Shown here piece by piece: positions 11,234-20,621 of a DNA stretch of 64,000 bases. A program made the translations under genes and the position numbers. Position 1 is the first letter of the stretch; each line of letters begins with the position of its first letter. Under the pieces are notes generated by a model, which had not been told where the DNA came from, searched no databases, and worked only from the letters and a program-made list of their open reading frames with translations. The stretch is from Citrobacter sp. On2M (lineage in GTDB: Bacteria; Pseudomonadota; Gammaproteobacteria; Enterobacterales; Enterobacteriaceae), in contig NZ_WPCV01000002.1 of assembly GCF_018035235.1 (NCBI RefSeq), forward strand, positions 1,054,001 through 1,118,000, read 5' to 3'.

Positions 11234-13048
11234 TTATTCTCCCTGCCGTCTGGCAGCGGGCAGTTTCGCCGCTTTGTTGACGTCATACCACCAGTTGTCG
11301 AGGCCAATGGTATAAATTGGGCGAATAGCCGGATGCGAAAATTTATCCCACCAGGCGATACGATCCTCTGCCATAAACCACATCGGCAACATGTAGTAAT
11401 TCCAGGTTAAAACCCTGTCCAGTGCCCGACCGAGTGGGATAAGTTTGGCTTTATTACCTTGCGCGGCAATGATTTGGCCAATCAGGTTATCGATTACCGG
11501 GCTTTGCACGCCGGGAGCGTTGTAGCTGGAGTCAATATAATCAGAAGCCCACAGAATTTGCAGGTCAGAACTCGGCCATGGCATCGCGCGATACAACCTT
11601 GGCATCATGTCATAGTCGCGACTGCGCAAGCGGTTGGTGATTTGCGAGTTATCAACCTGACGGATGTTCATCGTAATGCCTAAGCGTTGCAGGTTGTGTT
11701 GGAACGGCAACACCCACTGACTGTTGCTACCCGCCGGGAGCAACAGCTCAAAGCTCAGGGGTTTACCGCTGACGCTGTTTACGCGTTGCTGCCCCTTGAG
11801 TACCCATCCGGCTTGTTCCAGTAAGGTATCGGCTTTCAACAAGTTCTCACGATCATAGCCATCGCCTTTTGATTTTGGCGGCTGATAGATTTGGCTGAAG
11901 ACCTCAGGAGGGAGATCTTTTTTCAAAGGGGCGAGAATCACCAGTTCATCTGCATCGGGGTATTTTGTAGCAGCATATTCGGTATTCTGAAAATAGCTGT
12001 TGGTCCGGCTCCAGGCGTTATAGAACAGAGCTTTATTCATCCATTCGAAATCAAAGGCCAGGGTGATGGCTTCCCGCACCCGTCGGTCACTGAACACCGG
12101 ACGCTGAATATTAAATGCCAGCCAGCGCGTATCCTGGGCGGATTCATTTTTTTGTTCATCTTTAATGATGTAATGATTCGCGAAATTTTTCCCGGTATAA
12201 CGCGTCGCCCAGTTTGTGGCATCGTTCTCAAGACGCAGGTCAAACGCCCCGGCCTTAAACGCCTCAAAAGCGACGTTATCATCCAGGTAGTAGTCGTAGC
12301 GGATAGTATCAAAGTTCCAGCGTCCGCGATTGACGGGCAGATTAGCGGCCCAATAATCTTTGACGCGCGAATAGACAATATACTGGCCCATTTTCCATTT
12401 CGTGATGCGATAAGGACCGCTGGCGAGAGGAGGTGATGATAGGGGGTCGCTGAGCTTATGATCTTTCCAGTACTTCTCTGGCATCACGGGTAATGAAAAC
12501 AGGCTGAGCATGTCCTCTTTACCCGGTTTGGCTAATTCAATGCGTACGGTTAATGGCGCGATGGCTTTTACCGTTGTTCCCTTGTAGACCAGACGAAACT
12601 GCGGCACGCCTTCGGTCATAAATTTGTGGAAGGTGAATGCGACATCTCTGGCAGTAATGGGAGAACCATCATGAAAACGCGCCCGTGGATTAATGGCGAT
12701 TTCCACCCAGGAATAGTCGTCAGCATAGCGTGCGCTGTCGGCGATGAGTGGATAATAGCTGCCAGGTTCATCGTCAGAGGTAGTAAACAGCGTATCGTAG
12801 AGGGTTTCGGTACGCGCACCGGGGTTACCGCGCATTGCATAGCGGTTGAAGTTATCAAAAGTGCCGATGGCGGAGAGAGTGATTTGCCCGCCTTTGGGGG
12901 CCGCAGGGTTTACGTAATCAAAATGATTAAAGTTGAACGCGTACTTCGGTTCACCCAGTACGGCAAAAGCATAGCTTTCTTTGATGGACTGCGCCTCGGC
13001 GCTAAACCCGATGAGGGCGATAAACAGCAGCAATACGCGAGGGATCAT
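11234..13048 (-). CDS. yejA: YejA, periplasmic peptide-binding protein
   Basis: A 604-residue SBP family 5 (OppA/DppA-like) solute-binding protein that delivers peptides and microcin C to YejBEF. A Sec signal peptide (MIPRVLLLFIALIGFSAEA, cleavage after AEA) is present, with no lipobox. The ligand-binding fold includes YSWVEIAINPRARFHDGSPI, a classic family-5 stretch. It is the first gene of the operon. About 100 bases separate it from rtn upstream; this gap contains a small perfect inverted repeat (CAGGCAT C ATGCCTG, 13082-13096). Confidence 0.96.
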   Translation of the reverse strand: MIPRVLLLFIALIGFSAEAQSIKESYAFAVLGEPKYAFNFNHFDYVNPAAPKGGQITLSAIGTFDNFNRYAMRGNPGARTETLYDTLFTTSDDEPGSYYPLIADSARYADDYSWVEIAINPRARFHDGSPITARDVAFTFHKFMTEGVPQFRLVYKGTTVKAIAPLTVRIELAKPGKEDMLSLFSLPVMPEKYWKDHKLSDPLSSPPLASGPYRITKWKMGQYIVYSRVKDYWAANLPVNRGRWNFDTIRYDYYLDDNVAFEAFKAGAFDLRLENDATNWATRYTGKNFANHYIIKDEQKNESAQDTRWLAFNIQRPVFSDRRVREAITLAFDFEWMNKALFYNAWSRTNSYFQNTEYAATKYPDADELVILAPLKKDLPPEVFSQIYQPPKSKGDGYDRENLLKADTLLEQAGWVLKGQQRVNSVSGKPLSFELLLPAGSNSQWVLPFQHNLQRLGITMNIRQVDNSQITNRLRSRDYDMMPRLYRAMPWPSSDLQILWASDYIDSSYNAPGVQSPVIDNLIGQIIAAQGNKAKLIPLGRALDRVLTWNYYMLPMWFMAEDRIAWWDKFSHPAIRPIYTIGLDNWWYDVNKAAKLPAARRQGE

Positions 13049-13147
13049 TAAAAGCGATTTCCTTTTCCTGCCACAACCCGACAGGCATCATGCCTGAGAG
13101 ATAAGAGATGCGGCGGCGAGTGAGAGTCTATGATTCGCATACTGCGA

Positions 13148-14707
13148 TCACCACGTCGGCTTATTGGGCTGCGCCATCCAACGCACGAAATCAGCAAGCT
13201 TTAATGGTCGGCTAATCCAGTATCCCTGGAAAAAATGTACTCCACGCTCGCGCAGCCAACGGGCTTGCTCAGGTGTTTCAACCCCTTCAGCAACTGTCAG
13301 CATATTAAGACGTTTAGAGAGTGTCAACACGGCGTCCAGAACCGGAGAGGTCAGGGTTTCCGTCCCAATGGCGTTAATAAAGCCGCGATCGATTTTCAGG
13401 TAGTCAACGGTAAAGCGCTCCAGATAGATAAGTGCGCTATGACCTGTGCCAAAATCATCAATGGCAATTTCAAAACCTGCTGAATGCAACCATTCAAATA
13501 GCTCGATTGCCTTGTGTTGATGCAGCATATCCCGCTCGGTGATTTCCAGCACCAGTTGAAAAAAGTGTGCCGGAAGACAAGTGTACAGGCGTTGAATATC
13601 ATCTTTAAACGTCTCGCCGTGTAAGTGCGTTGGCGCGATATTGATCCCCAGTTTTGCGCCCGCGGGCAATGCTTTTTGTAGCATCGGTGCGTCCTGGGCT
13701 ATCAGCTTAAAGAGGTGCTGGGTTAGCGGCACAATCATTTTCTGTGATTCTGCGTAGTGAATAAAGGCATCCGGAGGGATCTCACCGGTGGTCGGGTGAT
13801 GCCAGCGTAATAGTACCTCGACACCTTTCACCTCCAGCGTTTGCACCTCTACGACGGGCTGGTACACCACATAAAACTGATTGTGTTTGATGGCGTTAAG
13901 GATATCTTTCCCCGGGCGTAAACGGACGGCATAGATGTAGTACCAGAGAAGGAGGGCGGTCATGATCCCGGCCAAGCATCCGAGCATGATGGCGTATCCC
14001 ACATCTTTATACGTCCACCGATCCGCGTAAAAACGCACCTCCAACGGGAATGTAGACAACCGTGCATTATAGGATGGGATGGCAGGGAGTTTGGACGCAG
14101 GGATTAATTGTTCGGAAAACGTGGTGATAGCCGTCTTCCCGACGATGAGTGCTACGCCGTTGAAATCATCTTGCCTGGCGTTATAGAGAAGATAGGGGGC
14201 CAGGTTAACATTCAGAGTGGCAAAAACGCCGCTGTTCTGTAATGAATGATTGCGATACCAAATGAGTATTGCCGGTTTATTCGGCATCATTGGCGTACCG
14301 GGCTGGAGATCCATATCGATATCTTTCGTCATGTCCAGAACGGGAACCAACTGCTGAAGAGGAGTATTCATTGGACCGGTTGCTGAAGAGCAGAAAGCGA
14401 TACCGTCTTTTACCAGTAAAAAGGCCCGAACATTCAGGCTAAACGCAGCGCTGGAAGTGAGTTGAGCTGAAGCTTGCGAGCAGGTGTCTTTTACCAGAGG
14501 CTGTAGCGTGTTGGTGGTGGTTTCAAGGTCAACGAAGAAACTTTCTATATAACTTTGTATGTTAGACGTTAGCGTGTCGTACTTTGCGTTTCGTTGATGC
14601 CATGACATAAAAAACTGCAGTGAGCTGACGAGTAACGCGACGACTATCCCCGTTATAACGCAGGTGAGCAGGAGTTTACGTTCGGAAGAAGAGGAGCGTC
14701 TTAACAT
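13148..14707 (-). CDS. pdeN: Rtn/PdeN, CSS-motif c-di-GMP phosphodiesterase
   Basis: A 519-residue inner-membrane enzyme that hydrolyses cyclic di-GMP. Two membrane segments (about residues 15-35 and 235-260) enclose a periplasmic CSS-type sensor domain with the FCSS motif near residue 106 and a further cysteine upstream (DTCSQA). A cytoplasmic EAL domain follows: the EAL triplet is replaced by EVL (VEVLLRWHHP) as in several active family members, and DDFGTGHSAL carries the metal-binding aspartates. It is probably monocistronic, between the mepS terminator and yejA. Confidence 0.93.
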   Translation of the reverse strand: MLRRSSSSERKLLLTCVITGIVVALLVSSLQFFMSWHQRNAKYDTLTSNIQSYIESFFVDLETTTNTLQPLVKDTCSQASAQLTSSAAFSLNVRAFLLVKDGIAFCSSATGPMNTPLQQLVPVLDMTKDIDMDLQPGTPMMPNKPAILIWYRNHSLQNSGVFATLNVNLAPYLLYNARQDDFNGVALIVGKTAITTFSEQLIPASKLPAIPSYNARLSTFPLEVRFYADRWTYKDVGYAIMLGCLAGIMTALLLWYYIYAVRLRPGKDILNAIKHNQFYVVYQPVVEVQTLEVKGVEVLLRWHHPTTGEIPPDAFIHYAESQKMIVPLTQHLFKLIAQDAPMLQKALPAGAKLGINIAPTHLHGETFKDDIQRLYTCLPAHFFQLVLEITERDMLHQHKAIELFEWLHSAGFEIAIDDFGTGHSALIYLERFTVDYLKIDRGFINAIGTETLTSPVLDAVLTLSKRLNMLTVAEGVETPEQARWLRERGVHFFQGYWISRPLKLADFVRWMAQPNKPTW

Positions 14708-14804
14708 AGTTCCTTATGTTTACCTGAAGTAACCATTTGTCCTGTATGAATATAACCTGAAATGATTCATGTTGTGAGATTTTTCTTAGTCACAAAAGCA
14801 ACGC

Positions 14805-14836
14805 AAAAAAAAGCACTGCCGTAGCAGTGCTTTTTT
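14805..14836 (-). terminator. Intrinsic terminator downstream of mepS
   Basis: A seven-pair stem (GCACTGC 14813-14819 / GCAGTGC 14824-14830) with a four-base loop is flanked by an eight-A run (14805-14812) and a six-T run. On the minus strand the A run becomes the U tract, so it terminates mepS. The T run on the other side makes it potentially bidirectional. Confidence 0.9.
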
Positions 14837-14879
14837 ATATGTCTCATCAGGATAGCCAAGGGATAGCTGCCAAACGAAA

Positions 14880-15449
14880 TTAACTGCGGCTCAGGACCCG
14901 GCGAGCTTCGTTGTAACGCTTTTTCCAGTAAGGTTCGTTCATGCTGGAAATGATAACGCCACTGCTGGTCGAGGCATGTACGAACTGGTTGTTGCCGATA
15001 TAAATACCGACGTGTCGGCCAGTAGAGCCAGCACGGAACAGAACCAGATCGCCTGTGCGCAGATTAGTGCGCGAAACGGATTTACCCGTTTCCTGTTGTT
15101 CGTAGGTTGAGCGAGGAAGCTCTAAACCAAATTGCTCGCGAAACGTACGCTGTACGAAGCTTGAACAATCAATACCTTTTTTAGTGCTGCCGCCAAGGCG
15201 GTAACGCACGCCTTTCCAGTCAGCATACTGGTCCATAATACGTGATTTAACATCAATATTACGCACCATATTTTCAAATTCATCCTGAGAGGCTTGCAGT
15301 GAAGAGTTATCTCCATTGCCCACAGCATGCGTCTCAGAATGCATATTCCTGGCGGTGTTCGTTGTGCTACATGCAGAAAGCAGAACCGCAACTGCTATCG
15401 CGGGTATGCCCCGCAAGATATATCTCAAAATCGGTTGAGATTTGACCAT
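14880..15449 (-). CDS. mepS: MepS (Spr), outer-membrane lipoprotein murein endopeptidase
   Basis: A 189-residue NlpC/P60 hydrolase that cuts meso-DAP-D-Ala cross-links to allow murein expansion. It has a lipoprotein signal with lipobox LLSAC (Cys about residue 27). The catalytic cysteine lies in [10 protein letters not shown] and the histidines in [17 protein letters not shown]. Length and sequence are normal for the family. In E. coli its amount is set by NlpI-Prc proteolysis. The gene stands alone, with 413 bases before lpxT and its own terminator. Confidence 0.97.
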   Translation of the reverse strand: MVKSQPILRYILRGIPAIAVAVLLSACSTTNTARNMHSETHAVGNGDNSSLQASQDEFENMVRNIDVKSRIMDQYADWKGVRYRLGGSTKKGIDCSSFVQRTFREQFGLELPRSTYEQQETGKSVSRTNLRTGDLVLFRAGSTGRHVGIYIGNNQFVHASTSSGVIISSMNEPYWKKRYNEARRVLSRS

Positions 15450-15862
15450 TTTGTTTGTTTTCCCTTGAAGTCCTTAACGATAAATATCGTTATAAAAAAT
15501 GCCAAACGTGACGAGACTAATTACCATCGCACGATGAGACAATTCTTTAAGGTCAAATCTGTGGCAGAACGCACAAATTTATTCGTAAAGAGAATAATTA
15601 CCCTGCGAGGCAAAACGAGTTCGAGATTACCCGATCGCTCCGGTCATTGCGAGTGATTTTACGTGATTTCTTATAAGAAAAATTGATACAGAAAGTGAAT
15701 AAACGGCATTGTATAAAATAAGAACAATCAGAGGAAAAAACAGGCAACTCATTCATTTGCAACATGAATAATGTGACAGGAGAATGACAATCAGAATGAT
15801 GAAATATCGGCAAGCATCATCAGGGAATCAGAAGTATCCCTGATGATGTTAATTACTCTGTG
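15450..15862. other. 413-base intergenic region between lpxT and mepS
   Basis: The half next to mepS (15450-15700) should carry the mepS promoter and leader; it is AT-rich but I could not fix a promoter. The half next to lpxT holds a perfect 12-base inverted repeat (15815-15848), described separately. Short open frames on both strands lack a Shine-Dalgarno and coding character, so no gene is called. Confidence 0.6.
15815..15848 (-). terminator. Perfect 12-bp hairpin downstream of lpxT
   Basis: CATCATCAGGGA (15815-15826) pairs without mismatch with TCCCTGATGATG (15837-15848) around a ten-base loop, 15 bases after the lpxT stop. No U tract follows in the lpxT direction, so it may be a 3' end stabiliser or a Rho-assisted terminator rather than a classic intrinsic one. 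Confidence 0.7.
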
Positions 15863-16576
15863 TTATTTGTTTGAAAATTGTTTGTTTTTACCAGGCAGAT
15901 AATTCACGAACAGCGTGACTAATCGGTCGCTTAATGGCGTCATTAACCACCAGGGAAGTCCAATCAAGACGACCGTCATGGAACCGACCACGATATCGGT
16001 GAGCCAGTGAGCGCCAATCATTACGCGCGGGAAGGCAAAAACCACAGTGATAATAAGGCCGATTATGCCTGCGATTTTTCCGAAATAACGCAGCATAAAT
16101 GCGGAAAAAATAAGCAGCATCATACCGTGGTCGCCGGGGAAACTGTCTCTGGACGCATCTTTGGTTGGAATATGCAGCAGCTCGCTGACACGATAAATAT
16201 TATCCAGCATCAGAGTAGGGCTGGCCCGTTTAACGGGAATTAGCGCCTGACCCAATTGATTTAATACCACGGCGGTGAGCAGCATTACCAGGCCAATAGC
16301 CACAATGCGTCGGCGACCTTCCGACGCCTCTTTCAGCCAAAAGTGCAGCATCAATGCGCCCATTGCCAGCAATGAGCAGCCATCAAAGGCCCGATTATTG
16401 GTGATAGCAACAATCCATAAAAACAACGGGTTTTCCACCAGCTTCTGATTAAAGAAGCGGAAAACATCCGTATCCAGTGAGGACCAGACCCCATGCCCGG
16501 TTGGAATATACCAGGACAGAAATAGCGCCAGACCCGCAATATTAAGCAGGAGAATAAGAGGATATCGGGTTTTCAT
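15863..16576 (-). CDS. lpxT: LpxT, lipid A 1-diphosphate synthase
   Basis: A 237-residue PAP2-family inner-membrane phosphotransferase that moves the distal phosphate of undecaprenyl diphosphate to lipid A in the periplasm. Six membrane segments are visible. The phosphatase motifs are KRASPT (motif 1, with Ser between Arg and Pro), SFPGDHG (motif 2, Asp where many have Ser-Gly), and RVMIGAHWLTD (motif 3). It lies 34 bases downstream of yeiR on the same strand, so the two probably share a transcript. Confidence 0.94.
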   Translation of the reverse strand: MKTRYPLILLLNIAGLALFLSWYIPTGHGVWSSLDTDVFRFFNQKLVENPLFLWIVAITNNRAFDGCSLLAMGALMLHFWLKEASEGRRRIVAIGLVMLLTAVVLNQLGQALIPVKRASPTLMLDNIYRVSELLHIPTKDASRDSFPGDHGMMLLIFSAFMLRYFGKIAGIIGLIITVVFAFPRVMIGAHWLTDIVVGSMTVVLIGLPWWLMTPLSDRLVTLFVNYLPGKNKQFSNK

Positions 16577-16610
16577 CGTCGTTTACCATTGCTATAAAAC
16601 GAAGGCAACC

Positions 16611-17597
16611 TTACGCGCCACCATCTAAACGAAGTCTCAACAACGCGCCCTGTAACGCATTCCAGTCGGTCTCGGTATCGGAAATAAGTTCAATACGGCT
16701 ATCCGGTGGCGCAACATTTTGCGTTTCAATATGCCAGTCATCTCCCTGGCGGTTAATGCGTACCAGTCCTTCTTTAATACGCATTACCCCCTTCACGCGC
16801 CCTACAGGGGCAAGGCGTGACCATTCCAGCAGGCCGATGGTATCGAAGACTGTGTCAGCGTCAAAAATCCAACCGCAGGCCTGATGGCCCTGTCCGCTGT
16901 TCAGGCTGCGCCGCCAGCGCTGTTGGGCAGGCAGACTCAATGCCGCCAGCCCCTTTTTATCGGCATGACTATGGGTATGCTCAGCGCTTGCAGGAAGCTC
17001 CGCCAGGTTTAGTCGGGGCAAGTCCAGTAGTTGACCGTCAATTTGCCCATGGTCGGCGTGAACTAACTGGCGATTGCCGCCGTAGAGTTGCCACCAGCTT
17101 TGCAGGGCATTTTCGCTTTCCGCTGTGGCGCGGTCGGCTTTGTTGGCCACTATGATATCCGCGGCGGCCAACTGGTCGCGGAAATTGTCATTGGCGACGC
17201 TTTTTTCATCCAGTAACAGCCGCGGGTCAAGAATACAGAGGGTCGCACGCAGATCGATCCACGGTTCGTAAACCGGTGCGGTGAGTAAATCCAAAATCTG
17301 TTTTGGGTGACCGAGGCCAGTGGGTTCAATCAGCAGACGGTCAGGTTTTCCCTGACGTAGCAGCGTATTGAGGCCAACCTGCATCGGCAGACCGTTAACG
17401 CAGCACATACAGCCGCCGGGGATCTCTTTTAGCAGTGCGCCGCTGTCGGCCAGCAGCGCGCCATCGATGCCTACTTCGCCAAACTCATTGACCAGCACGG
17501 CCCACTTCTCTGCGGGATTTTTGTTCGCCAATAGATGAAGAATAGAGGTGGTTTTGCCACTGCCAAGGAAACCAGTGATGAGATTGGTTTTAGTCAC
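16611..17597 (-). CDS. yeiR: YeiR, COG0523 G3E-family GTPase
   Basis: A 328-residue G3E P-loop GTPase of the COG0523 metal-handling group; E. coli YeiR is a zinc-binding GTPase. Walker A is GFLGSGKTT, the conserved metal site is GGCMCC (CxCC), and NKAD is the guanine-specificity motif. A histidine-containing linker HTHSHADK lies between the GTPase and CobW C-terminal domains. The frame extends 31 codons upstream, but GTG at 17597, with GGAG six bases before it, gives the family N-terminus (M/V)TKTNLITGFLGSG. An ATG two bases upstream is out of frame and stops at once. Confidence 0.92.
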   Translation of the reverse strand: MTKTNLITGFLGSGKTTSILHLLANKNPAEKWAVLVNEFGEVGIDGALLADSGALLKEIPGGCMCCVNGLPMQVGLNTLLRQGKPDRLLIEPTGLGHPKQILDLLTAPVYEPWIDLRATLCILDPRLLLDEKSVANDNFRDQLAAADIIVANKADRATAESENALQSWWQLYGGNRQLVHADHGQIDGQLLDLPRLNLAELPASAEHTHSHADKKGLAALSLPAQQRWRRSLNSGQGHQACGWIFDADTVFDTIGLLEWSRLAPVGRVKGVMRIKEGLVRINRQGDDWHIETQNVAPPDSRIELISDTETDWNALQGALLRLRLDGGA

Positions 17598-17676
17598 ATT
17601 TACTCCAGAATCATAAATAACCGTAATGGCATTTAACAATCCTGGCGAAAAACGGCGAAAAAGAGAAGGGGTGAGA

Positions 17677-17697
17677 GGACGAAGACGCACTTCGTCC
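17677..17697 (-). terminator. Hairpin downstream of yeiQ
   Basis: GGACGAAG (17677-17684) pairs with CTTCGTCC (17690-17697) around a five-base loop, 20 bases after the yeiQ stop. Only a pyrimidine-rich tail follows on the minus strand, so it is a plausible but weak terminator. Confidence 0.6.
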
Positions 17698-17716
17698 GGT
17701 TTAATGGCAGAAATCG

Positions 17717-19183
17717 TTAATTATTTAACGTGGTAATGACAGCCTGATGTGCTCCGTATTGAGTAATACGTTGCCAGGCTTTTTCAATCGCTGCGACAAA
17801 CTGCGGATTCTGGACGAGATCGGGAGCGAAAATTTCGCGCAGCGAAAGCAGGGCGCTGACACGTTCTGATTCAGTGCTCTGTTTAACCAGAGCGGTAATC
17901 TTCTCACTTAGCGGGTCACGAATATCAATTGCGGCGCCTGAGTCATCCACGCCGCTCACGTAACGCATCCAGCCGGCGACGCCGAGCGCCAGCAGCGGCC
18001 ACTCGCTTTGACGTGCTAAATGTACGCGGATCCCTTCCAGCATTCGCTGGGGTAATTTCTGACTACCATCCATCGCGATTTGCCAGGTTTTATGCTTCAG
18101 CGCCGGGTTGGCAAAGCGCTCAAGCAGACTTAGTGCATATTGGTCCAAATCCACATCGGTAATTTGTAGTGTGGGGGCCTGTTCCTTGAGCATCAGCCGG
18201 TAAGCGGCTTCACGAAATGCGCGGTCCTGCATACATTCGCTAATGTGCTGGAATCCGGCCAGATAGCCGAGATAAGCGAGAAATGAATGACTGCCGTTCA
18301 GCATCCGCAGTTTCATTTGTTCCCATGGCAAGACGTTTTCGACCAGCTGCACACCCGCTGCTTCCCATTGTGGGCGGCCAGAGACAAAGTTGTCTTCAAT
18401 CACCCACTGGATAAACGGTTCGCAGCTGATTGCGCAAGGATCGGCCACGCCCAGTTCGTGGGTAATTTCAGCCAGTGATGCTTCGGTAGCGGCAGGAACG
18501 ATCCTGTCCACCATAGTGCCCGGAAAACTGACATGCGCCAGGATCCACTGCGCCAGTTCAGGTGAGCGTTTTTTCGCCATTCCCAGCACGGCGTTCTTTA
18601 CTACGTGACCATTGTCCGGGATGTTATCGCAGGAGAGGACGGTAAACGGTTGCAGTCCACGTTCACGTCGACGGTGCAGTGCTTCAACAATAATTCCGGG
18701 CGCGGAGTGCGGTTCAGCCGGTGTCTGCAGATCGTGAATAATACGCGGATTAGAGAGATCCAGCGAACCTGTTGCCGGATCGATACAGTAGCCTTTTTCA
18801 GTAATGGTCAATGAGACAATCGCCACCTGAGGCTCGCAGAATTTTTCAATAATGGCTGTCAGCGAATCCAGCGTGGCGTTCAGACATTCGTTGACGGCGC
18901 CGATAACAATCGGCTGGTTGCCGTTAGCCCCTTTTTCTAACACCGTAAATAAATGATCCTGTTCGCGCAGCTGACGCATCAGCCGAGCGCCGCTAAACAG
19001 GCTGATTTCGCAAATTCCCCAATCTCCGCCTTGCGCATTCAGCACCCTGTCGGTCAATAACGCCTGATGGGCGCGGTGAAAAGCACCGAAACCAAAATGC
19101 ACAATCCGCGTTTTTAATTGCTGGCGGTCGTACTGCGGCATCATGACATTTTCCGCCAGTGGCGCTGAGGCAATAGTTTTCAT
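17717..19183 (-). CDS. yeiQ: YeiQ, mannitol dehydrogenase-family (fructuronate reductase-like) oxidoreductase
   Basis: A 488-residue NAD-dependent polyol/hexuronate dehydrogenase of the UxuB/MtlD long-chain family. The N-terminal Rossmann start is RIVHFGFGAFHRAHQ; the second domain carries KLRMLNGSHS and ALKHKTWQIAMDGSQKLPQR, typical of this family. An in-frame start exists seven codons earlier, but ATG 19183 has AGGTG eight bases upstream and matches E. coli YeiQ. The gene is divergent from a uxuA-type dehydratase. That neighbour makes fructuronate/tagaturonate or a related aldonate the likely substrate, although YeiQ itself is not biochemically settled. Confidence 0.9.
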   Translation of the reverse strand: MKTIASAPLAENVMMPQYDRQQLKTRIVHFGFGAFHRAHQALLTDRVLNAQGGDWGICEISLFSGARLMRQLREQDHLFTVLEKGANGNQPIVIGAVNECLNATLDSLTAIIEKFCEPQVAIVSLTITEKGYCIDPATGSLDLSNPRIIHDLQTPAEPHSAPGIIVEALHRRRERGLQPFTVLSCDNIPDNGHVVKNAVLGMAKKRSPELAQWILAHVSFPGTMVDRIVPAATEASLAEITHELGVADPCAISCEPFIQWVIEDNFVSGRPQWEAAGVQLVENVLPWEQMKLRMLNGSHSFLAYLGYLAGFQHISECMQDRAFREAAYRLMLKEQAPTLQITDVDLDQYALSLLERFANPALKHKTWQIAMDGSQKLPQRMLEGIRVHLARQSEWPLLALGVAGWMRYVSGVDDSGAAIDIRDPLSEKITALVKQSTESERVSALLSLREIFAPDLVQNPQFVAAIEKAWQRITQYGAHQAVITTLNN

Positions 19184-19244
19184 TAAATACACCTGATTAA
19201 CCATTAATTAACAATGCCAGTATAAAGTTATATGACAGCAAATT

Positions 19245-19289
19245 AAATTGGTGTGCCTCATTTATCAGGGGAATGTGAGCTGGATCAAT
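19245..19289. promoter_or_regulatory. CRP-like site and UxuR-type half-site between yeiQ and uxuA
   Basis: AAATTGGTGTGCC (from 19245) matches the left half of the UxuR/ExuR consensus (AAATTGGTATACCAATTT as I recall it). TGTGA-N6-TCAAT at 19274-19289 is a near-consensus CRP box. The divergent position suits shared control of yeiQ and uxuA by hexuronate and catabolite state. Confidence 0.55.
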
Positions 19290-19353
19290 CAATGACCGGC
19301 CATCTGTTGATCATCTATGGGATGCCTGTATGGTAGTCATCATTCAGTTAGCT

Positions 19354-19372
19354 TAATTTGGTATAACAACTT
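19354..19372. promoter_or_regulatory. UxuR/ExuR-like operator upstream of uxuA
   Basis: TAATTTGGTATAACAACTT resembles the palindromic UxuR/ExuR operator AAATTGGTATACCAATTT. It ends 14 bases before the uxuA ATG, where a repressor could block initiation. Confidence 0.6.
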
Positions 19373-19385
19373 GTGAGGTGAAACA

Positions 19386-20576
19386 ATGGAACAAACCTGG
19401 CGTTGGTACGGACCTAACGATCCAGTATCACTTGATGATGTGCGTCAGGCTGGCGCAACGGGTGTTGTGACCGCCTTGCACCATATTCCCAACGGTGAAG
19501 TGTGGCCGGTAGAAGAGATTCAAAAACGTCAGGCTATTCTGGCAGAAAAAGACCTGACCTGGTCGGTGGTGGAAAGTATTCCTGTTCACGAAGATATCAA
19601 AACACGTTCAGGTCAATATCAAACGTGGATTGCCAACTATCAACAGAGTATCCGTAATCTGGCGACCTGTGGCATCGATACCGTGTGCTATAACTTCATG
19701 CCGATCCTTGACTGGACGCGTACCGACCTCGAATATCAGCTGCCCGACGGCTCCAAAGCGCTGCGATTTGATCAGATTGCTTTTGCGGCCTTTGAACTGC
19801 ACATTTTGCAACGCCCGGGAGCTGAAGCGGATTACACCGAAGAAGAACAACGTCAGGCGCTCGACTACTTCAATGCCATGAGCGATGCCGATATTGAAAA
19901 GCTGACCCGTAACATCATTGCCGGCCTGCCGGGTGCGGAGGAGGGTTATACGCTGGATCAGTTCCGTGCGCGCCTTGCCGAATATGACGGCATCAGCAAA
20001 GACGATCTGCGCGATAACATGGCGGTATTCCTGCGGGCGATTGTGCCAGTGGCAGAAGAAGTCGGCGTGCGCCTGGCCGTGCACCCTGACGATCCGCCGC
20101 GTCCGATCCTCGGCCTGCCGCGCATCGTTTCGACTATCGAAGATATGCAGTGGCTGAAAGAAACTGTCGACAGCATTAATAACGGTTTCACTATGTGTAC
20201 CGGCTCTTACGGCGTACGCGCTGACAATGACCTGGTGAAAATGATCGAAACCTTTGGCGATCGCATCCACTTTACACACCTGCGCTCAACCTGCCGTGAA
20301 GAGAACCCAAAAACCTTCCACGAAGGTGCGCATCTGCAGGGCGATGTGGATATGGTATCGGTGGTGGCTGCCATCCTTAACGAAGAGCAGCGACGTAAAA
20401 AAGCGGGTGATTTGCGGCCTATCCCTATGCGTCCTGATCATGGACACCAGATGCTTGACGATCTGCACAAGAAAACCAATCCGGGCTACTCTGCGATCGG
20501 CCGCCTGAAAGGACTGGCGGAAGTTCGCGGCGTTGAGCTGGCGCTGAAACAAACGCAGTTCCGCGATCTGCTGTAA
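19386..20576 (+). CDS. uxuA: Mannonate dehydratase (UxuA family)
   Basis: A 396-residue UxuA-family enzyme that dehydrates D-mannonate to 2-keto-3-deoxygluconate in hexuronate breakdown. The start [16 protein letters not shown], the metal-site stretch [23 protein letters not shown], and the C-terminal RPDHGHQML are the family landmarks. Shine-Dalgarno GAGGTG lies just before the ATG. In E. coli uxuA sits in uxuAB elsewhere on the chromosome; here a uxuA gene is divergent from yeiQ, and it differs at many positions from the E. coli protein as I remember it. It could be a paralogue of a second uxuA outside the window. Confidence 0.88.
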   Translation: MEQTWRWYGPNDPVSLDDVRQAGATGVVTALHHIPNGEVWPVEEIQKRQAILAEKDLTWSVVESIPVHEDIKTRSGQYQTWIANYQQSIRNLATCGIDTVCYNFMPILDWTRTDLEYQLPDGSKALRFDQIAFAAFELHILQRPGAEADYTEEEQRQALDYFNAMSDADIEKLTRNIIAGLPGAEEGYTLDQFRARLAEYDGISKDDLRDNMAVFLRAIVPVAEEVGVRLAVHPDDPPRPILGLPRIVSTIEDMQWLKETVDSINNGFTMCTGSYGVRADNDLVKMIETFGDRIHFTHLRSTCREENPKTFHEGAHLQGDVDMVSVVAAILNEEQRRKKAGDLRPIPMRPDHGHQMLDDLHKKTNPGYSAIGRLKGLAEVRGVELALKQTQFRDLL

Positions 20577-20583
20577 GGCTAAC

Positions 20584-20620
20584 AACAGGGATTGTGCCAC
20601 AGGTACAATCCCCGCTGTTT
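20584..20620. terminator. Hairpin between convergent uxuA and the MocR gene
   Basis: GGGATTGT (20588-20595) pairs with ACAATCCC (20605-20612), and outer AACA/TGTT bases extend the stem. A short TTT follows. It sits between the two convergent stops and could serve both. Confidence 0.6.
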
Positions 20621-20621
20621 A

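Noticed and set aside
11891-12436. 181-codon open frame antisense to yejA
   Set aside because: Shadow of yejA; no start signal or protein family resemblance.
15598-15813. 71-codon open frame between lpxT and mepS, considered as a small regulatory peptide
   Set aside because: Composition is not membrane-like, there is no Shine-Dalgarno, and it does not resemble the known LpxT-inhibiting peptide PmrR as I remember it.
19608-20279. 223-codon open frame antisense to uxuA
   Set aside because: It lies wholly inside a well-conserved gene and reads as a non-biological mixture with no recognisable domain.
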